In this document: one piece after another, positions 19,629 through 27,416 of the stretch
Position numbering within the stretch: the first letter of the stretch is position 1
How the letters are laid out: the number at the start of each line of letters is the position of its first letter
Assembly (NCBI RefSeq): GCF_000711725.1
Contig: NZ_JONP01000007.1
Coordinates: 62,001 to 126,000, forward strand
Length of the DNA: 64,000 bases
Direction of reading: 5' to 3'
Source: Roseomonas aerilata DSM 19363
GTDB taxonomy: Bacteria; Pseudomonadota; Alphaproteobacteria; Acetobacterales; Acetobacteraceae
Position numbers and translations under genes: made by a program
Notes under the pieces: generated by a model
Told to the model about the DNA's origin: nothing
The model's input: the letters and a program-made list of their open reading frames with translations, nothing else
The model's database searches: none

Positions 19629-20577
19629 TACCAGCAGCCCTGCCAGCTGACGGGTTCCGACCCGAAGCAGTCCTTGCTTCGGTCAAATGCGAATCGCTCG
19701 CAAAAGAGCTCGCATAAATCTACAAGACGTGCCCATGGAGAGTGGTCTTGATGGGGCGGCGTTCGCTCGCGATGGTTTTGGCATAATCCGGAATGCGGTT
19801 CCGGCACCGCTCGTGCTGGCCCTGCGGGATGCCGTACAACGGGTGCAGGACACTGTGCGAGAGTTACCGGCTGAGTTGCGCGACAGATTGACCTTCGAGC
19901 GCGATCTGCCGGCCTCGCGGCGCAATGGCATCGCGGCTCCCGAGGTGGGCGACGCCATCTTCATCCTCGGCGATCCTGTCACCTTCGACGCCTTGTTCTG
20001 GGAGGTCCTTCGTCAGCCGGCGATCATTTCGGCAGCGCATATCGCGCTCGGCGTGCAGGACTTAGCTGCCCACTTCATGAATGTTACCATCAAGCATCCG
20101 CGCTTCGGCCGCGCCATCGGCTGGCATCGGGATTACCCGAATGGCTACGCCTGCCCAGCATCGTCCTGCTTCGTTCGCGCCATGCTCTGTCTGGATGGCA
20201 TGTCCGACGCAGGGGGGGTAACCACCTTCATACCCGGTTCCCACCGCCTGGACGACGACGAGGTAAGTCGACACTCGCCTCCGAAGGGCTGGCAGCCTCC
20301 GGAGGATGAGACCGTGACGGTGTGCTGCGAGCCGGGCGACTTAGTGCTCATACACCCGAAGGTGCTGCATGGCGGCGGGATGAACACGTCGCCCTCCCCA
20401 CGTCGGAACATCGTCGTGCAGATAGGCAACGCCGCCGCACCGCTGCGGAGTGTTCCGGACCAGGAGGCGGTGGTCGGCTACCGGCTGAACACTCTCTAAG
20501 CACCCAGCGACGACGCTCGGGGGCAGGGAAGAGTCTGCTCCCCACCCACAACGGTCATTCACCGGGTCGCTGGTACC
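19628..20577 (+). mobile_element. Insert of about 950 bp splitting repeat copy F
   Basis: The inserted DNA carries one gene and is clearly less GC-biased at third codon positions than its surroundings. Its ends show a short imperfect inverted repeat: TACCAGC at 19630-19636 and GCTGGTA at 20569-20575, each followed inward by CCC or GGG within a few bases. No transposase is present and no target duplication is evident, so the mechanism is open. Confidence 0.35.
19687..20499 (+). CDS. Phytanoyl-CoA dioxygenase (PhyH) family protein
   Basis: This family comprises Fe(II)/2-oxoglutarate-dependent oxygenases acting on varied small molecules. The 270-residue protein has the metal-binding HxD in IGWHRDYP, the distal His in VLHGGGMNTS and the Arg region SPRRNIVVQ for 2-oxoglutarate. 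GGVTTFIPGSHR is also typical. Codon usage is mixed at third positions, unlike flanking genes, suggesting recent acquisition. The start is uncertain: 19687 is used, and 19735 is an alternative; neither has a clear ribosome site. The substrate is unknown. Confidence 0.82.
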   Translation: MRIARKRARINLQDVPMESGLDGAAFARDGFGIIRNAVPAPLVLALRDAVQRVQDTVRELPAELRDRLTFERDLPASRRNGIAAPEVGDAIFILGDPVTFDALFWEVLRQPAIISAAHIALGVQDLAAHFMNVTIKHPRFGRAIGWHRDYPNGYACPASSCFVRAMLCLDGMSDAGGVTTFIPGSHRLDDDEVSRHSPPKGWQPPEDETVTVCCEPGDLVLIHPKVLHGGGMNTSPSPRRNIVVQIGNAAAPLRSVPDQEAVVGYRLNTL

Positions 20578-20652
20578 AAGCCCCTGGGGCCCCCGGACGA
20601 AGGCTGCGCATTCGCCTCGGACGTCCGGAGAGGGCGGAGCCCTCCCCGGGGC
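20578..20652 (+). repeat. Four-hairpin repeat, copy F, right part
   Basis: The tract has the GCCTCGGACGT linker, also found before H4 in copy H, and then a slightly altered H4 (CCGGAGAGGG / CCCTCCCCGG). It completes the element begun at 19432. The following gap to 20737 shows nothing else. Confidence 0.7.
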
Positions 20653-20737
20653 CCGCCGCCGAATCCTCCGCGAAGACGACCACGCATGCACTTCCAGCGG
20701 TTGAACAGCGCCCACCAGGGGGACTATCTCCGCCCCC

Positions 20738-21298
20738 ATGATCCGTCCCTTCCTCGCCCTCGCCGCCCTGTTCCTCGCCCTGCCGGCCGTTGCCCAGACG
20801 CGCAACGCCGCGCCGGCCGAGAAGCCCGCCCAGGGGAATGCCCAGGGAGCCGCGCAGACGAACGCCGGCCCGCAGCGCCTCGGCACCTTCGGGGAGTGGA
20901 CGGCCGCCACCCACCAGGAGGGCAGCAGCAAGATCTGCTACGCCTTCACCCGCCCGGACGGCAACGCGAACGCCCTTCTCACCGTCACCCACCGCCCCCA
21001 GGGCCGCGACCAGGTCGCGCTCCGCCTCGGCCGCGCCTTCCCGCGCAACGCCGAGGTCACGGTCGATGTCGGCGACAAGGACCTCAACTTCTACACCTCC
21101 GGCGACAACGCCTTCGCCCGCGACGGCCGCGCCACCGTCGGCGCCTTCCGCAACGGCCGCGACGCCGTGGCCAAGAGCCCGGCGGCCAACAACCGCAGCT
21201 CCACCGACACCTTCTCCCTCCAGGGCTTCAGCGCCGCCTACGACGCGATCTCGCGCGAGTGCCCAGCCGCGGAAGCCCCCGCCAGGCGCCGCCGTTGA
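20738..21298 (+). CDS. Invasion-associated locus B (IalB)-like periplasmic protein
   Basis: The 186-residue protein has a signal peptide (MIRPFLALAALFLALPAVAQ), an Ala/Asn-rich spacer and a domain with FGEWTAATHQEGSSKICYAFTRP, a pattern of IalB-like proteins. It ends in a basic tail. IalB-family proteins are secreted or periplasmic and poorly understood outside Bartonella; here invasion need not be implied. The stop overlaps the rlmN start in a TTGA junction, so the two are probably co-translated. Confidence 0.7.
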   Translation: MIRPFLALAALFLALPAVAQTRNAAPAEKPAQGNAQGAAQTNAGPQRLGTFGEWTAATHQEGSSKICYAFTRPDGNANALLTVTHRPQGRDQVALRLGRAFPRNAEVTVDVGDKDLNFYTSGDNAFARDGRATVGAFRNGRDAVAKSPAANNRSSTDTFSLQGFSAAYDAISRECPAAEAPARRRR

Positions 21299-22491
21299 AC
21301 CACATCGCCCCCACCGCCGACCTGCCCGTCGCAGACCTCACCGAGGCCGAGCGCGCGCGCATCCTCGCCAAGGCCGCCATCTTCGCGCCCCCCGCGCAGA
21401 CGGACGCCCAAGGCCGCCGCGACCTCGTCGGCCTCACGCGCGAGGAACTCGCGGCCGAGATGCTCCTGATCGGTGAGAAGCCCTTCCGCGCGAAGCAGCT
21501 CTGGCACTGGATCTACCACCAGGGCACCCGCGACTTCGCGGCCATGTCGAGCATTGCCAAGCCGCTCCAGGCAAAGCTCGCCGAGCGCTTCACCATCGGC
21601 CGCCCCGAGATCACGACGGAGCAAACGAGCACCGACGCCACCCGCAAGTGGCTCTTCCGCATGCGCGACGGCCAGCAGGTCGAGACCGTCTACATCCCCG
21701 ACGACGACCGCGGCGCCGTCTGCATCTCCACCCAGGTCGGCTGCACCCTCTCCTGCCGCTTCTGCCACACCGGCACCCAGAAGCTCGTCCGCAACCTCTC
21801 CGCCGCCGAGATCGTCGGCCAGTTCATGGCCGCGCGCGACAGCTACGGCGAATGGCCCACCCCCCAGTCCGAAGCCCCGCGCCTGCTCTCCAACATCGTC
21901 GTCATGGGCATGGGCGAACCCCTCTACAACTACGAGGCCACCGCCAAGGCGCTCCGCATCGCCATGGACAACGAGGGCATCGCCCTCTCCCGCCGCCGCA
22001 TCACCCTCAGCACCTCCGGCGTCGTCCCGATGATGGACCGCGCGGGCGCCGAGCTCGGCGTCAACCTCGCGGTCTCGCTGCACGCCGTCACCAACGAGCT
22101 GCGCGACGAGATCGTGCCCCTGAACCGCAAGTACCCCATCGAGGAACTGCTGGCCGCCTGCCACCGCTACCCCGGCGCCAGCAACGCCCGCCGCATCACC
22201 TTCGAGTACGTCATGCTCGACGGCATCAACGACAGCGACGCCGAGGCCCGCGAGCTCATCCGCCTCCTCGACGGCCTCCCCGCCAAGATCAACCTCATCC
22301 CCTTCAACCCCTGGCCCGGCTCCCCCTACGCCACCAGCAAGCGCGCCCGCATCGAGCGCTTCGCCGCCATCCTCAACGAGGCCGGCCTCTCCTCCCCTGT
22401 CCGCCGCCCCCGCGGCCGCGACATCGCCGCCGCCTGCGGCCAGCTCAAGACCGAGAGCGAGCGCGCCCGGAGGGTACCCGGCCCGGTCTGA
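21295..22491 (+). CDS. rlmN: 23S rRNA (adenine2503-C2)/tRNA methyltransferase RlmN
   Basis: RlmN is a radical SAM enzyme that methylates C2 of A2503 in 23S rRNA and A37 in some tRNAs. The 398-residue protein has the cluster motif CTLSCRFC, GMGEPLYNY, SLHAVTNELRD and the C-terminal AAACGQL containing the methyl-carrying Cys. The TTG start at 21295 overlaps the upstream stop; an upstream in-frame extension is a shadow of the IalB-like gene. The N-terminus carries about 35 residues before the helical RNA-binding domain. Confidence 0.95.
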   Translation: MNHIAPTADLPVADLTEAERARILAKAAIFAPPAQTDAQGRRDLVGLTREELAAEMLLIGEKPFRAKQLWHWIYHQGTRDFAAMSSIAKPLQAKLAERFTIGRPEITTEQTSTDATRKWLFRMRDGQQVETVYIPDDDRGAVCISTQVGCTLSCRFCHTGTQKLVRNLSAAEIVGQFMAARDSYGEWPTPQSEAPRLLSNIVVMGMGEPLYNYEATAKALRIAMDNEGIALSRRRITLSTSGVVPMMDRAGAELGVNLAVSLHAVTNELRDEIVPLNRKYPIEELLAACHRYPGASNARRITFEYVMLDGINDSDAEARELIRLLDGLPAKINLIPFNPWPGSPYATSKRARIERFAAILNEAGLSSPVRRPRGRDIAAACGQLKTESERARRVPGPV

Positions 22492-22541
22492 TCCCGACGC
22501 ATCATGACAGGCCCGTTTCATTGTCGGCTTTTTTGACGATT

Positions 22542-22570
22542 TTGAGACAAAGCAGGGAAAAGGGCTAAAA
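22542..22570 (+). promoter_or_regulatory. Possible promoter of the PEP-CTERM gene
   Basis: TTGAGA (22542-22547) and CTAAAA (22565-22570) are 17 bases apart in the most AT-rich part of the gap after rlmN, about 115 bases before the TTG start. This is a pattern match only. Confidence 0.3.
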
Positions 22571-22687
22571 AAACAACGATTTCTCCTCCGGCGCGATGAT
22601 TGCAGTTCCTCCCCCGCGTCGCGCCGCGGGCTCCTCCGCAGGCGACGCCGGCAAAAACAGCCGGTCAAACCCCGGCAGGAGGTCCCC

Positions 22688-23269
22688 TTGACGACGCGTA
22701 CCCGTTTCCTCGCTATCGCCGCCACCCTCGGCGCCATGGCTCTCGGCACCCAGGCCCAGGCCGCCATCACCTACGCCGGCAACTTCACCGGCAACGACTG
22801 CACCGGCGGCGGCTTCGCGAACTGCTACGCCACCACCACGGGCGTCACCAACGACGCCAGCAGCGGCGGCTCGCCGACGATCTACAAGAGCGAGAACGGC
22901 GGCGGCCAGGACTTCGGCCGCTTCTCCAGCATCACGGGCGGCGAGTTCGTGGTGAACTACGCGGGCGGCACCAACACGCTGTCCTTCACCTACACCCCCG
23001 GCACGAACGACCCGGAGATCCACTACGTCACCATCAAGCAGGCGAACGGCTACGCGCTGTTCTATGACCTGAGCAGCCCGATCACGAGCGGCACCTTCGC
23101 CCTCTCGACCTACTTCCCGAACAACCCGGGCTACTCGCACATCACCTTCTACGACACCGGCTCGACCCCGACGACGCCGACCACGCCGGTGCCCGAGCCC
23201 GCCTCCCTCGCCCTCTTCGGCGCGGGCCTCCTCGGCCTCGGCGCGGTCCGCCGCCGCAAGAAGGCCTGA
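22688..23269 (+). CDS. PEP-CTERM sorting-domain secreted protein
   Basis: The 193-residue protein has a signal peptide (FLAIAATLGAMALGTQAQA), a Gly/Thr/Asn-rich beta domain and the tripartite sorting tail: VPEPASLALFG, a hydrophobic helix and RRRKK. Such proteins are cut by exosortase at the membrane and are exported with extracellular polysaccharide. No exosortase gene is in the window. The TTG start is supported by a perfect AGGAGGT just upstream. A hairpin of the H1 type follows the stop. Confidence 0.88.
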   Translation: MTTRTRFLAIAATLGAMALGTQAQAAITYAGNFTGNDCTGGGFANCYATTTGVTNDASSGGSPTIYKSENGGGQDFGRFSSITGGEFVVNYAGGTNTLSFTYTPGTNDPEIHYVTIKQANGYALFYDLSSPITSGTFALSTYFPNNPGYSHITFYDTGSTPTTPTTPVPEPASLALFGAGLLGLGAVRRRKKA

Positions 23270-23285
23270 GCCGCCGGCAACCTCG

Positions 23286-23315
23286 GGGGGAGGAAGAAGG
23301 AATTCTTCCTCCCCC
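23286..23315 (+). terminator. Isolated H1-type hairpin after the PEP-CTERM gene
   Basis: A perfect 13-bp stem (23286-23298 / 23303-23315) with the same GAATTC tip as H1 stands alone 17 bases after the stop codon. H2 to H4 are absent. It supports the reading that H1 acts as a transcript-end hairpin. The remaining gap to 23681 holds a 19-base direct repeat (GCCCGCGCCGCAGGCCAAG, near 23453-23494), then a moderately AT-rich stretch (23550-23640) that may contain a promoter. Confidence 0.6.
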
Positions 23316-23681
23316 AACATCGTCTGCCATCCGGTGGAATGCTCCGCGCCCAGCGCGTCCCGAACCACCGACCGGGGGCAACGGCATGGGCAGAGGCGCG
23401 GGGCGTGCGACAGGCCGACCCTGAACAAGGAGGCGCGGCCAGCGGCCGAACCTGCCCGCGCCGCAGGCCAAGCTCGCCCGCGCCGCAGGCCAAGTCCGGA
23501 GATCGCGGGCGCCTTGAGGCACCTCGCCATGGGATCTCAGCGGCGGTCTGACAGAGTTGTTACAGGCAACACGGAAGCCTGCACTATCAATACTGTCTCA
23601 TATTGTAGAAACACCTGTGCAACACGAGACGTCGGGGCAAGCCGGCTGCCAAATCGTGCGCCACCGGACGGAATCAAGATT

Positions 23682-24812
23682 TTGAGACGGATCAGGCTGG
23701 CCGGCTCGCTTCGATCACTTCTGGAACCTCATCCCGGGCTCTTGTCGGTCGCCAAGCGCGTCGGCGCCGAAGGGGCTCGGATCCGGCACTCGATCGCGGA
23801 GCGTGCCCCTTCCACGATCCGCCCAAGGCCGCGTCAGCTTACAATGGCCATCACGGCACATTGCAACCTGCGCTGCAGGGGATGCCGCTACGGCCGGGAC
23901 TTCATGCAGGGCGAGCAGCTCTCCCTCGAGACGGTGCAGCAGGTCCTCGACGACGCGGCGGAGGGCGGCGTCGAGCGTGTCCGCTTCTACGGTGGCGAGC
24001 CACTCCTGCATCGCGACCTGCCAGCCATGGTCCGGCACGCCCGCGGGCAGGGACTGCGCCCCTACGTCACGACGAACGGCACGCATCTCGGCCGGAAGAT
24101 CAAGCCGCTCTACGACGCCGGCCTGCGGCTCGCCACGGTCGGCTTCTACGGCATCGAGGAGCGCTACGACGACTACACGGGGCGCAAGGGGCACTTCCAA
24201 CGGCTCGATGAAAGCCTGGCGGCGGTTCGTGACGCCTACGGAAAGGATTTCGAACTTCAGCTCAACTACGTCCTCATCCGGGAAACGTGCAACGTCGCCG
24301 ACCTGGAACTCGCCTGGGCCTTCGCGACGAAGCACGACATGTATTTTCATGTCGACCTGGCCAACTACTCGGCCCCGTTCTTCGTCCAGACCGCCGAGGC
24401 GGATCTGCAACTCAGGCCCGACGACCTCCCCCGCGTGCAGGAGGTCACGCGCGCGATGCTGGCCCTCAAGCGGGCCGAGCCGGCGCGCTTCCTCCACTCC
24501 GTCGAGTTCCTCCGCTCGGTGCCGGACTGGCTCCTGAAGGGGCCTGGCATGAGGGTTCCCTGCGACGCCTACGAACTTCTCTGGATCGGGGCGGACGGAA
24601 CACTGCAGCTCTGCGACGTGGCGCTCCCGCTTGGGAACGTGAACCGGCAGCGCCTGCGCGACATCCTCTTCTCGAGGGAGCACCGGCAGGCCGCCCGGGA
24701 CGGGTTCCAGCTGAACTGCCCGAACTGCACCTGCAAGGTCGAGACCCGAATCCAGAAGCACGCGGCCTCCGTGCGCCGCTACGCGAAGCCGCTTGAGGGG
24801 GAGAGCGCGTAG
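23682..24812 (+). CDS. Radical SAM protein with Cys-rich C-terminus (paralogue 1)
   Basis: The core motif HCNLRCRGC (CxxxCxxC) binds the 4Fe-4S cluster, with FYGGEPLLHRDLP and YVTTNGTHL as the next conserved blocks. The C-terminus has CNPNC-like cysteines (LNCPNCTCK), resembling a SPASM-type auxiliary cluster site. It is about half identical to the next gene by eye. The start is uncertain: a TTG at 23682 gives 376 residues, aligning with the paralogue N-terminus; an ATG at 23529 adds residues that do not look protein-like. The substrate is unknown. Third-position bias is weaker than in neighbouring genes. Confidence 0.75.
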   Translation: MRRIRLAGSLRSLLEPHPGLLSVAKRVGAEGARIRHSIAERAPSTIRPRPRQLTMAITAHCNLRCRGCRYGRDFMQGEQLSLETVQQVLDDAAEGGVERVRFYGGEPLLHRDLPAMVRHARGQGLRPYVTTNGTHLGRKIKPLYDAGLRLATVGFYGIEERYDDYTGRKGHFQRLDESLAAVRDAYGKDFELQLNYVLIRETCNVADLELAWAFATKHDMYFHVDLANYSAPFFVQTAEADLQLRPDDLPRVQEVTRAMLALKRAEPARFLHSVEFLRSVPDWLLKGPGMRVPCDAYELLWIGADGTLQLCDVALPLGNVNRQRLRDILFSREHRQAARDGFQLNCPNCTCKVETRIQKHAASVRRYAKPLEGESA

Positions 24813-25991
24813 ATGCCCAGCGATGTGGGTGCGACTCCCTTGCCCCGCCACAACCTGCGGCGCGCGGCCGACGGCGTGCGGGAGGTGCTGCGATCGGCCG
24901 CCGCGTCCAAGCCAGGCCTGAAGCGGGTGCTCCGCCAGGCCGAGCAGAACATGGAACTGGTCGAGCACACCGTCGCAGGGGTGATCCCCTCGATCATCCA
25001 GCCTCGCCCCCGCCGGATCACGGTGGCCGTCACGGCCCACTGCAACCTCCGCTGCACGGGTTGCCGCTACGGGCGGGACTTCATGACCGGCGAGCAGCTC
25101 AGCCTGGCCGAGGTTCGCGGCGTGCTCGACGACGCCAAGTGGGCGGGGGTGGAGCTGGTCCGCCTCTACGGCGGGGAGCCGCTCCTGCATCGGGATCTGC
25201 CGGAGATGGTGCGGCACTCCGTCGGGCTCGGGCTGGCCACCTACGTGACCACCAACGGAACGCTTCTGCGCCAGAAGGTGGACGCCCTGTTCGAGGCAGG
25301 GCTCCGGAACATCACGATCGGCTTCTACGGAACCGGCGAGGCCTACGACACCTACGTGAATCGCCGTGAGCGGTTCGCCCGGCTGGAGGAAGGCCTCGCC
25401 TACGCGCGGGCGAGGTACGGGTCCGCGCTGTCGCTGCAGCTGAACTACCTCATCATGCGCCCGAGCTGCTCGCTCGAGGCGGTCGCCGACGCCTGGACCT
25501 TCGCCGAGCGCTTCGACATGAGCTTCCACACGGACCTGATCCACTACTCGCTCCCGTACTTCACCGACCCGGAAGAAGGGGAGCTGCACTTCAGGCCGGA
25601 CGACGAGCCGAGGATCCGGGAAGTCACCGACGCACTCAGCCGGCTCAAGCAGAACCATCCGCACCGCATGCGGGAGAGCCTCGCGAGCATCCGCTCCATC
25701 CCGGACTGGCTGCTGAAGGGCCCGGACATGCGCGTGCCCTGCGACGTGAAGAACCTCCTCTGGGTCGGAGCGGACGGATCGGTTCAGCTCTGCTACGTCA
25801 CGTTCAAGCTCGGCAACATCCGGCAGGGAGGGCTGCGGGCCATGCTCTTCGGAGAGGAACACCGCCAGGCCGCGCGCGACGCCTTCCAGCTCAACTGCCC
25901 GAACTGCCACTGCGAGCGCGACGGGCGGATCCAGAAGCACCTTCCGAGCCGGATCCGCTACGGCGGCCTCACACCGCGTCCGCCGGCCTAG
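24813..25991 (+). CDS. Radical SAM protein with Cys-rich C-terminus (paralogue 2)
   Basis: The 392-residue protein starts at the base after the stop of paralogue 1. Cluster cysteines are C77, C81 and C84 (HCNLRCTGC); LYGGEPLLHRDLPEM and TTNGTLL follow. C-terminal cysteines (VPCDVKN, LCYV, LNCPNCHCERDGRIQKH) are conserved in both copies, indicating a shared auxiliary site. Family membership implies generation of a 5'-deoxyadenosyl radical; reaction and substrate are unknown. Its 3' end overlaps the convergent glycosyltransferase gene by 23 bases. Confidence 0.8.
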   Translation: MPSDVGATPLPRHNLRRAADGVREVLRSAAASKPGLKRVLRQAEQNMELVEHTVAGVIPSIIQPRPRRITVAVTAHCNLRCTGCRYGRDFMTGEQLSLAEVRGVLDDAKWAGVELVRLYGGEPLLHRDLPEMVRHSVGLGLATYVTTNGTLLRQKVDALFEAGLRNITIGFYGTGEAYDTYVNRRERFARLEEGLAYARARYGSALSLQLNYLIMRPSCSLEAVADAWTFAERFDMSFHTDLIHYSLPYFTDPEEGELHFRPDDEPRIREVTDALSRLKQNHPHRMRESLASIRSIPDWLLKGPDMRVPCDVKNLLWVGADGSVQLCYVTFKLGNIRQGGLRAMLFGEEHRQAARDAFQLNCPNCHCERDGRIQKHLPSRIRYGGLTPRPPA

Positions 25992-27081
25992 CGGGTCGGG
26001 CGCCGGCATAGAGCGCGGCATAGGCCGACCACTCCGCCTCGAAGGAGAAGCGCGCCGCCCGGGCGCATGCCGCGGCCCCGAGGCCGGCCCGCCGCCGGGG
26101 ATCGCGGGCCAGGCTCCCGATCGCCCGCGCCAGGGCGTCCGGCCGCAGCGGGGGCACGATCAGGCCAGCCGCTCCGCCACCGACGATGTGGGGCATCCCG
26201 CCGACCTCCGTGACGATCGGCGGGACGCCGCAGGCCATCGCCTCGAGAAGCGCCAAGGGGGCCGCCTCGTGCGAGGAGCAAAGGACGAAAAGGTCCAGGC
26301 TGCGCAGCAGGGCTGGAATGTCGGCGGTCTCCCGAACGAACCGGACACTGGATAGATCCCCGGCCTGGCGCCGGATTTCCTCCTCGAGCCCGCCCTGTCC
26401 CACGAGCACGAAAGCGACCTCCGGAGCCTCCTCGCGGAGCAGCGCTGCGGCGCGGATAAGGTCGGCATGCCTCTTGATGGGGTCGAAGCGCGCCACGTGG
26501 CCCACGAGGACGCTCGCGTCACCCAGTCCCAACCGGTGGCGCCAGTTCCCGGCCGGCCCGTGCGGGGAATAGCGGTCGAGTTCGACGCCGTTCCAGACCG
26601 TCCGGCAGGTGCTGAGCCAGCCCGTGTCGATGAGGCGCCGCGACAGTTCCTCCGACACGGCCACCGTCGTCGCGCCGCCTGCCGCCAGCCGCGTCAGGGC
26701 GCGCGCGGCGCGTGACGCATGGGTCGGCCAGGTATGGAAGGTCGCGACCACGCGCGGTCCCCTCGGGATCCGGAGCCTGGAGGCGAGAACCGCGTAGAAA
26801 AGGGCCGTGTCGTTGTGTGCGTGCACGACATCGGCCGACATGTCCCGCAGAAGGCGAGCGAGCCGGCCTGCAAACCGGAAGTCCAGTCCGCTCCCCCGCT
26901 TGAGGAAGCGGACCGGTACATCGCCAGGGTCGAAGTCGACCTCGGACGACCGGAAGGGGGTGTCGAACAGGACAAGCCCGTGCCGCTGGCCGACGCGGTT
27001 TCCATGCCTCGCCAGCCTCAGGGCGGCACGCTCCTTGCCGCCGATCTCCAGGCCGCTCAGGAGGTGCACGACGTGGAGCAT
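25969..27081 (-). CDS. Glycosyltransferase family 4-like
   Basis: This 370-residue GT-B enzyme has an N-terminal acceptor domain with LSGLEIGGKERAAL, and VVHAHNDTALFYA in the middle. A C-terminal donor domain follows with VGHVARFDPIKRH, VLVGQGGLEEEI and SSHEAAPLALLEAMACGVPPIVTEVGG, the classic nucleotide-sugar site. It would add a sugar to a polysaccharide or lipid-linked acceptor on the cytoplasmic side. It converges on the two radical SAM genes and may belong to the same acquired cluster. The start at 27081 was chosen by family fit; upstream sequence is not protein-like. Confidence 0.88.
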   Translation of the reverse strand: MLHVVHLLSGLEIGGKERAALRLARHGNRVGQRHGLVLFDTPFRSSEVDFDPGDVPVRFLKRGSGLDFRFAGRLARLLRDMSADVVHAHNDTALFYAVLASRLRIPRGPRVVATFHTWPTHASRAARALTRLAAGGATTVAVSEELSRRLIDTGWLSTCRTVWNGVELDRYSPHGPAGNWRHRLGLGDASVLVGHVARFDPIKRHADLIRAAALLREEAPEVAFVLVGQGGLEEEIRRQAGDLSSVRFVRETADIPALLRSLDLFVLCSSHEAAPLALLEAMACGVPPIVTEVGGMPHIVGGGAAGLIVPPLRPDALARAIGSLARDPRRRAGLGAAACARAARFSFEAEWSAYAALYAGARPARPADAV

Positions 27082-27339
27082 GGGACCGTATACCGCGCGA
27101 ACGGTCAGGCTCGCAGATCCGGACCCTCGGCGAAAGCGGGTGGGCGGACCGATCGACGGGACGACGCCCGCCGCTCGGGGAGGCCGCTCCAGGCCGAAGG
27201 CGGCCACCTTCCAGGACGACCCGCATCGGGCCCCTTCCGGGCGCGGGGCGAAGGCCGCGCGTCGACCCGGGGCGCCGGAAGGACCATGCCCTCCGCCGAA
27301 GCCGCCGTCCCCACCGCTTGCCGCCAAGGCCTCCCCTGG

Positions 27340-27364
27340 CAAATGAGAATAAGTCGCACTATAA
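27340..27364 (+). promoter_or_regulatory. Possible iron-responsive operator
   Basis: AAATGAGAATAAG followed by a short AT-rich stretch lies 53-77 bases before the TonB receptor start. TGAGAATAA resembles half of a Fur box. It is the only AT-rich part of the gap 27082-27416, which otherwise shows nothing. Whether Fur, Irr or RirA would bind cannot be told. Confidence 0.35.
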
Positions 27365-27416
27365 GGCGCTCCAGCGAAGCGCCGGCCCTGCCGGACGCCC
27401 CTCCCGGAGACGAGAC

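Noticed and set aside
23334-23681. N-terminal extension of the first radical SAM protein
   Set aside because: The in-frame sequence is unlike protein, crosses an AT-rich promoter-like stretch and has no counterpart in the paralogue.
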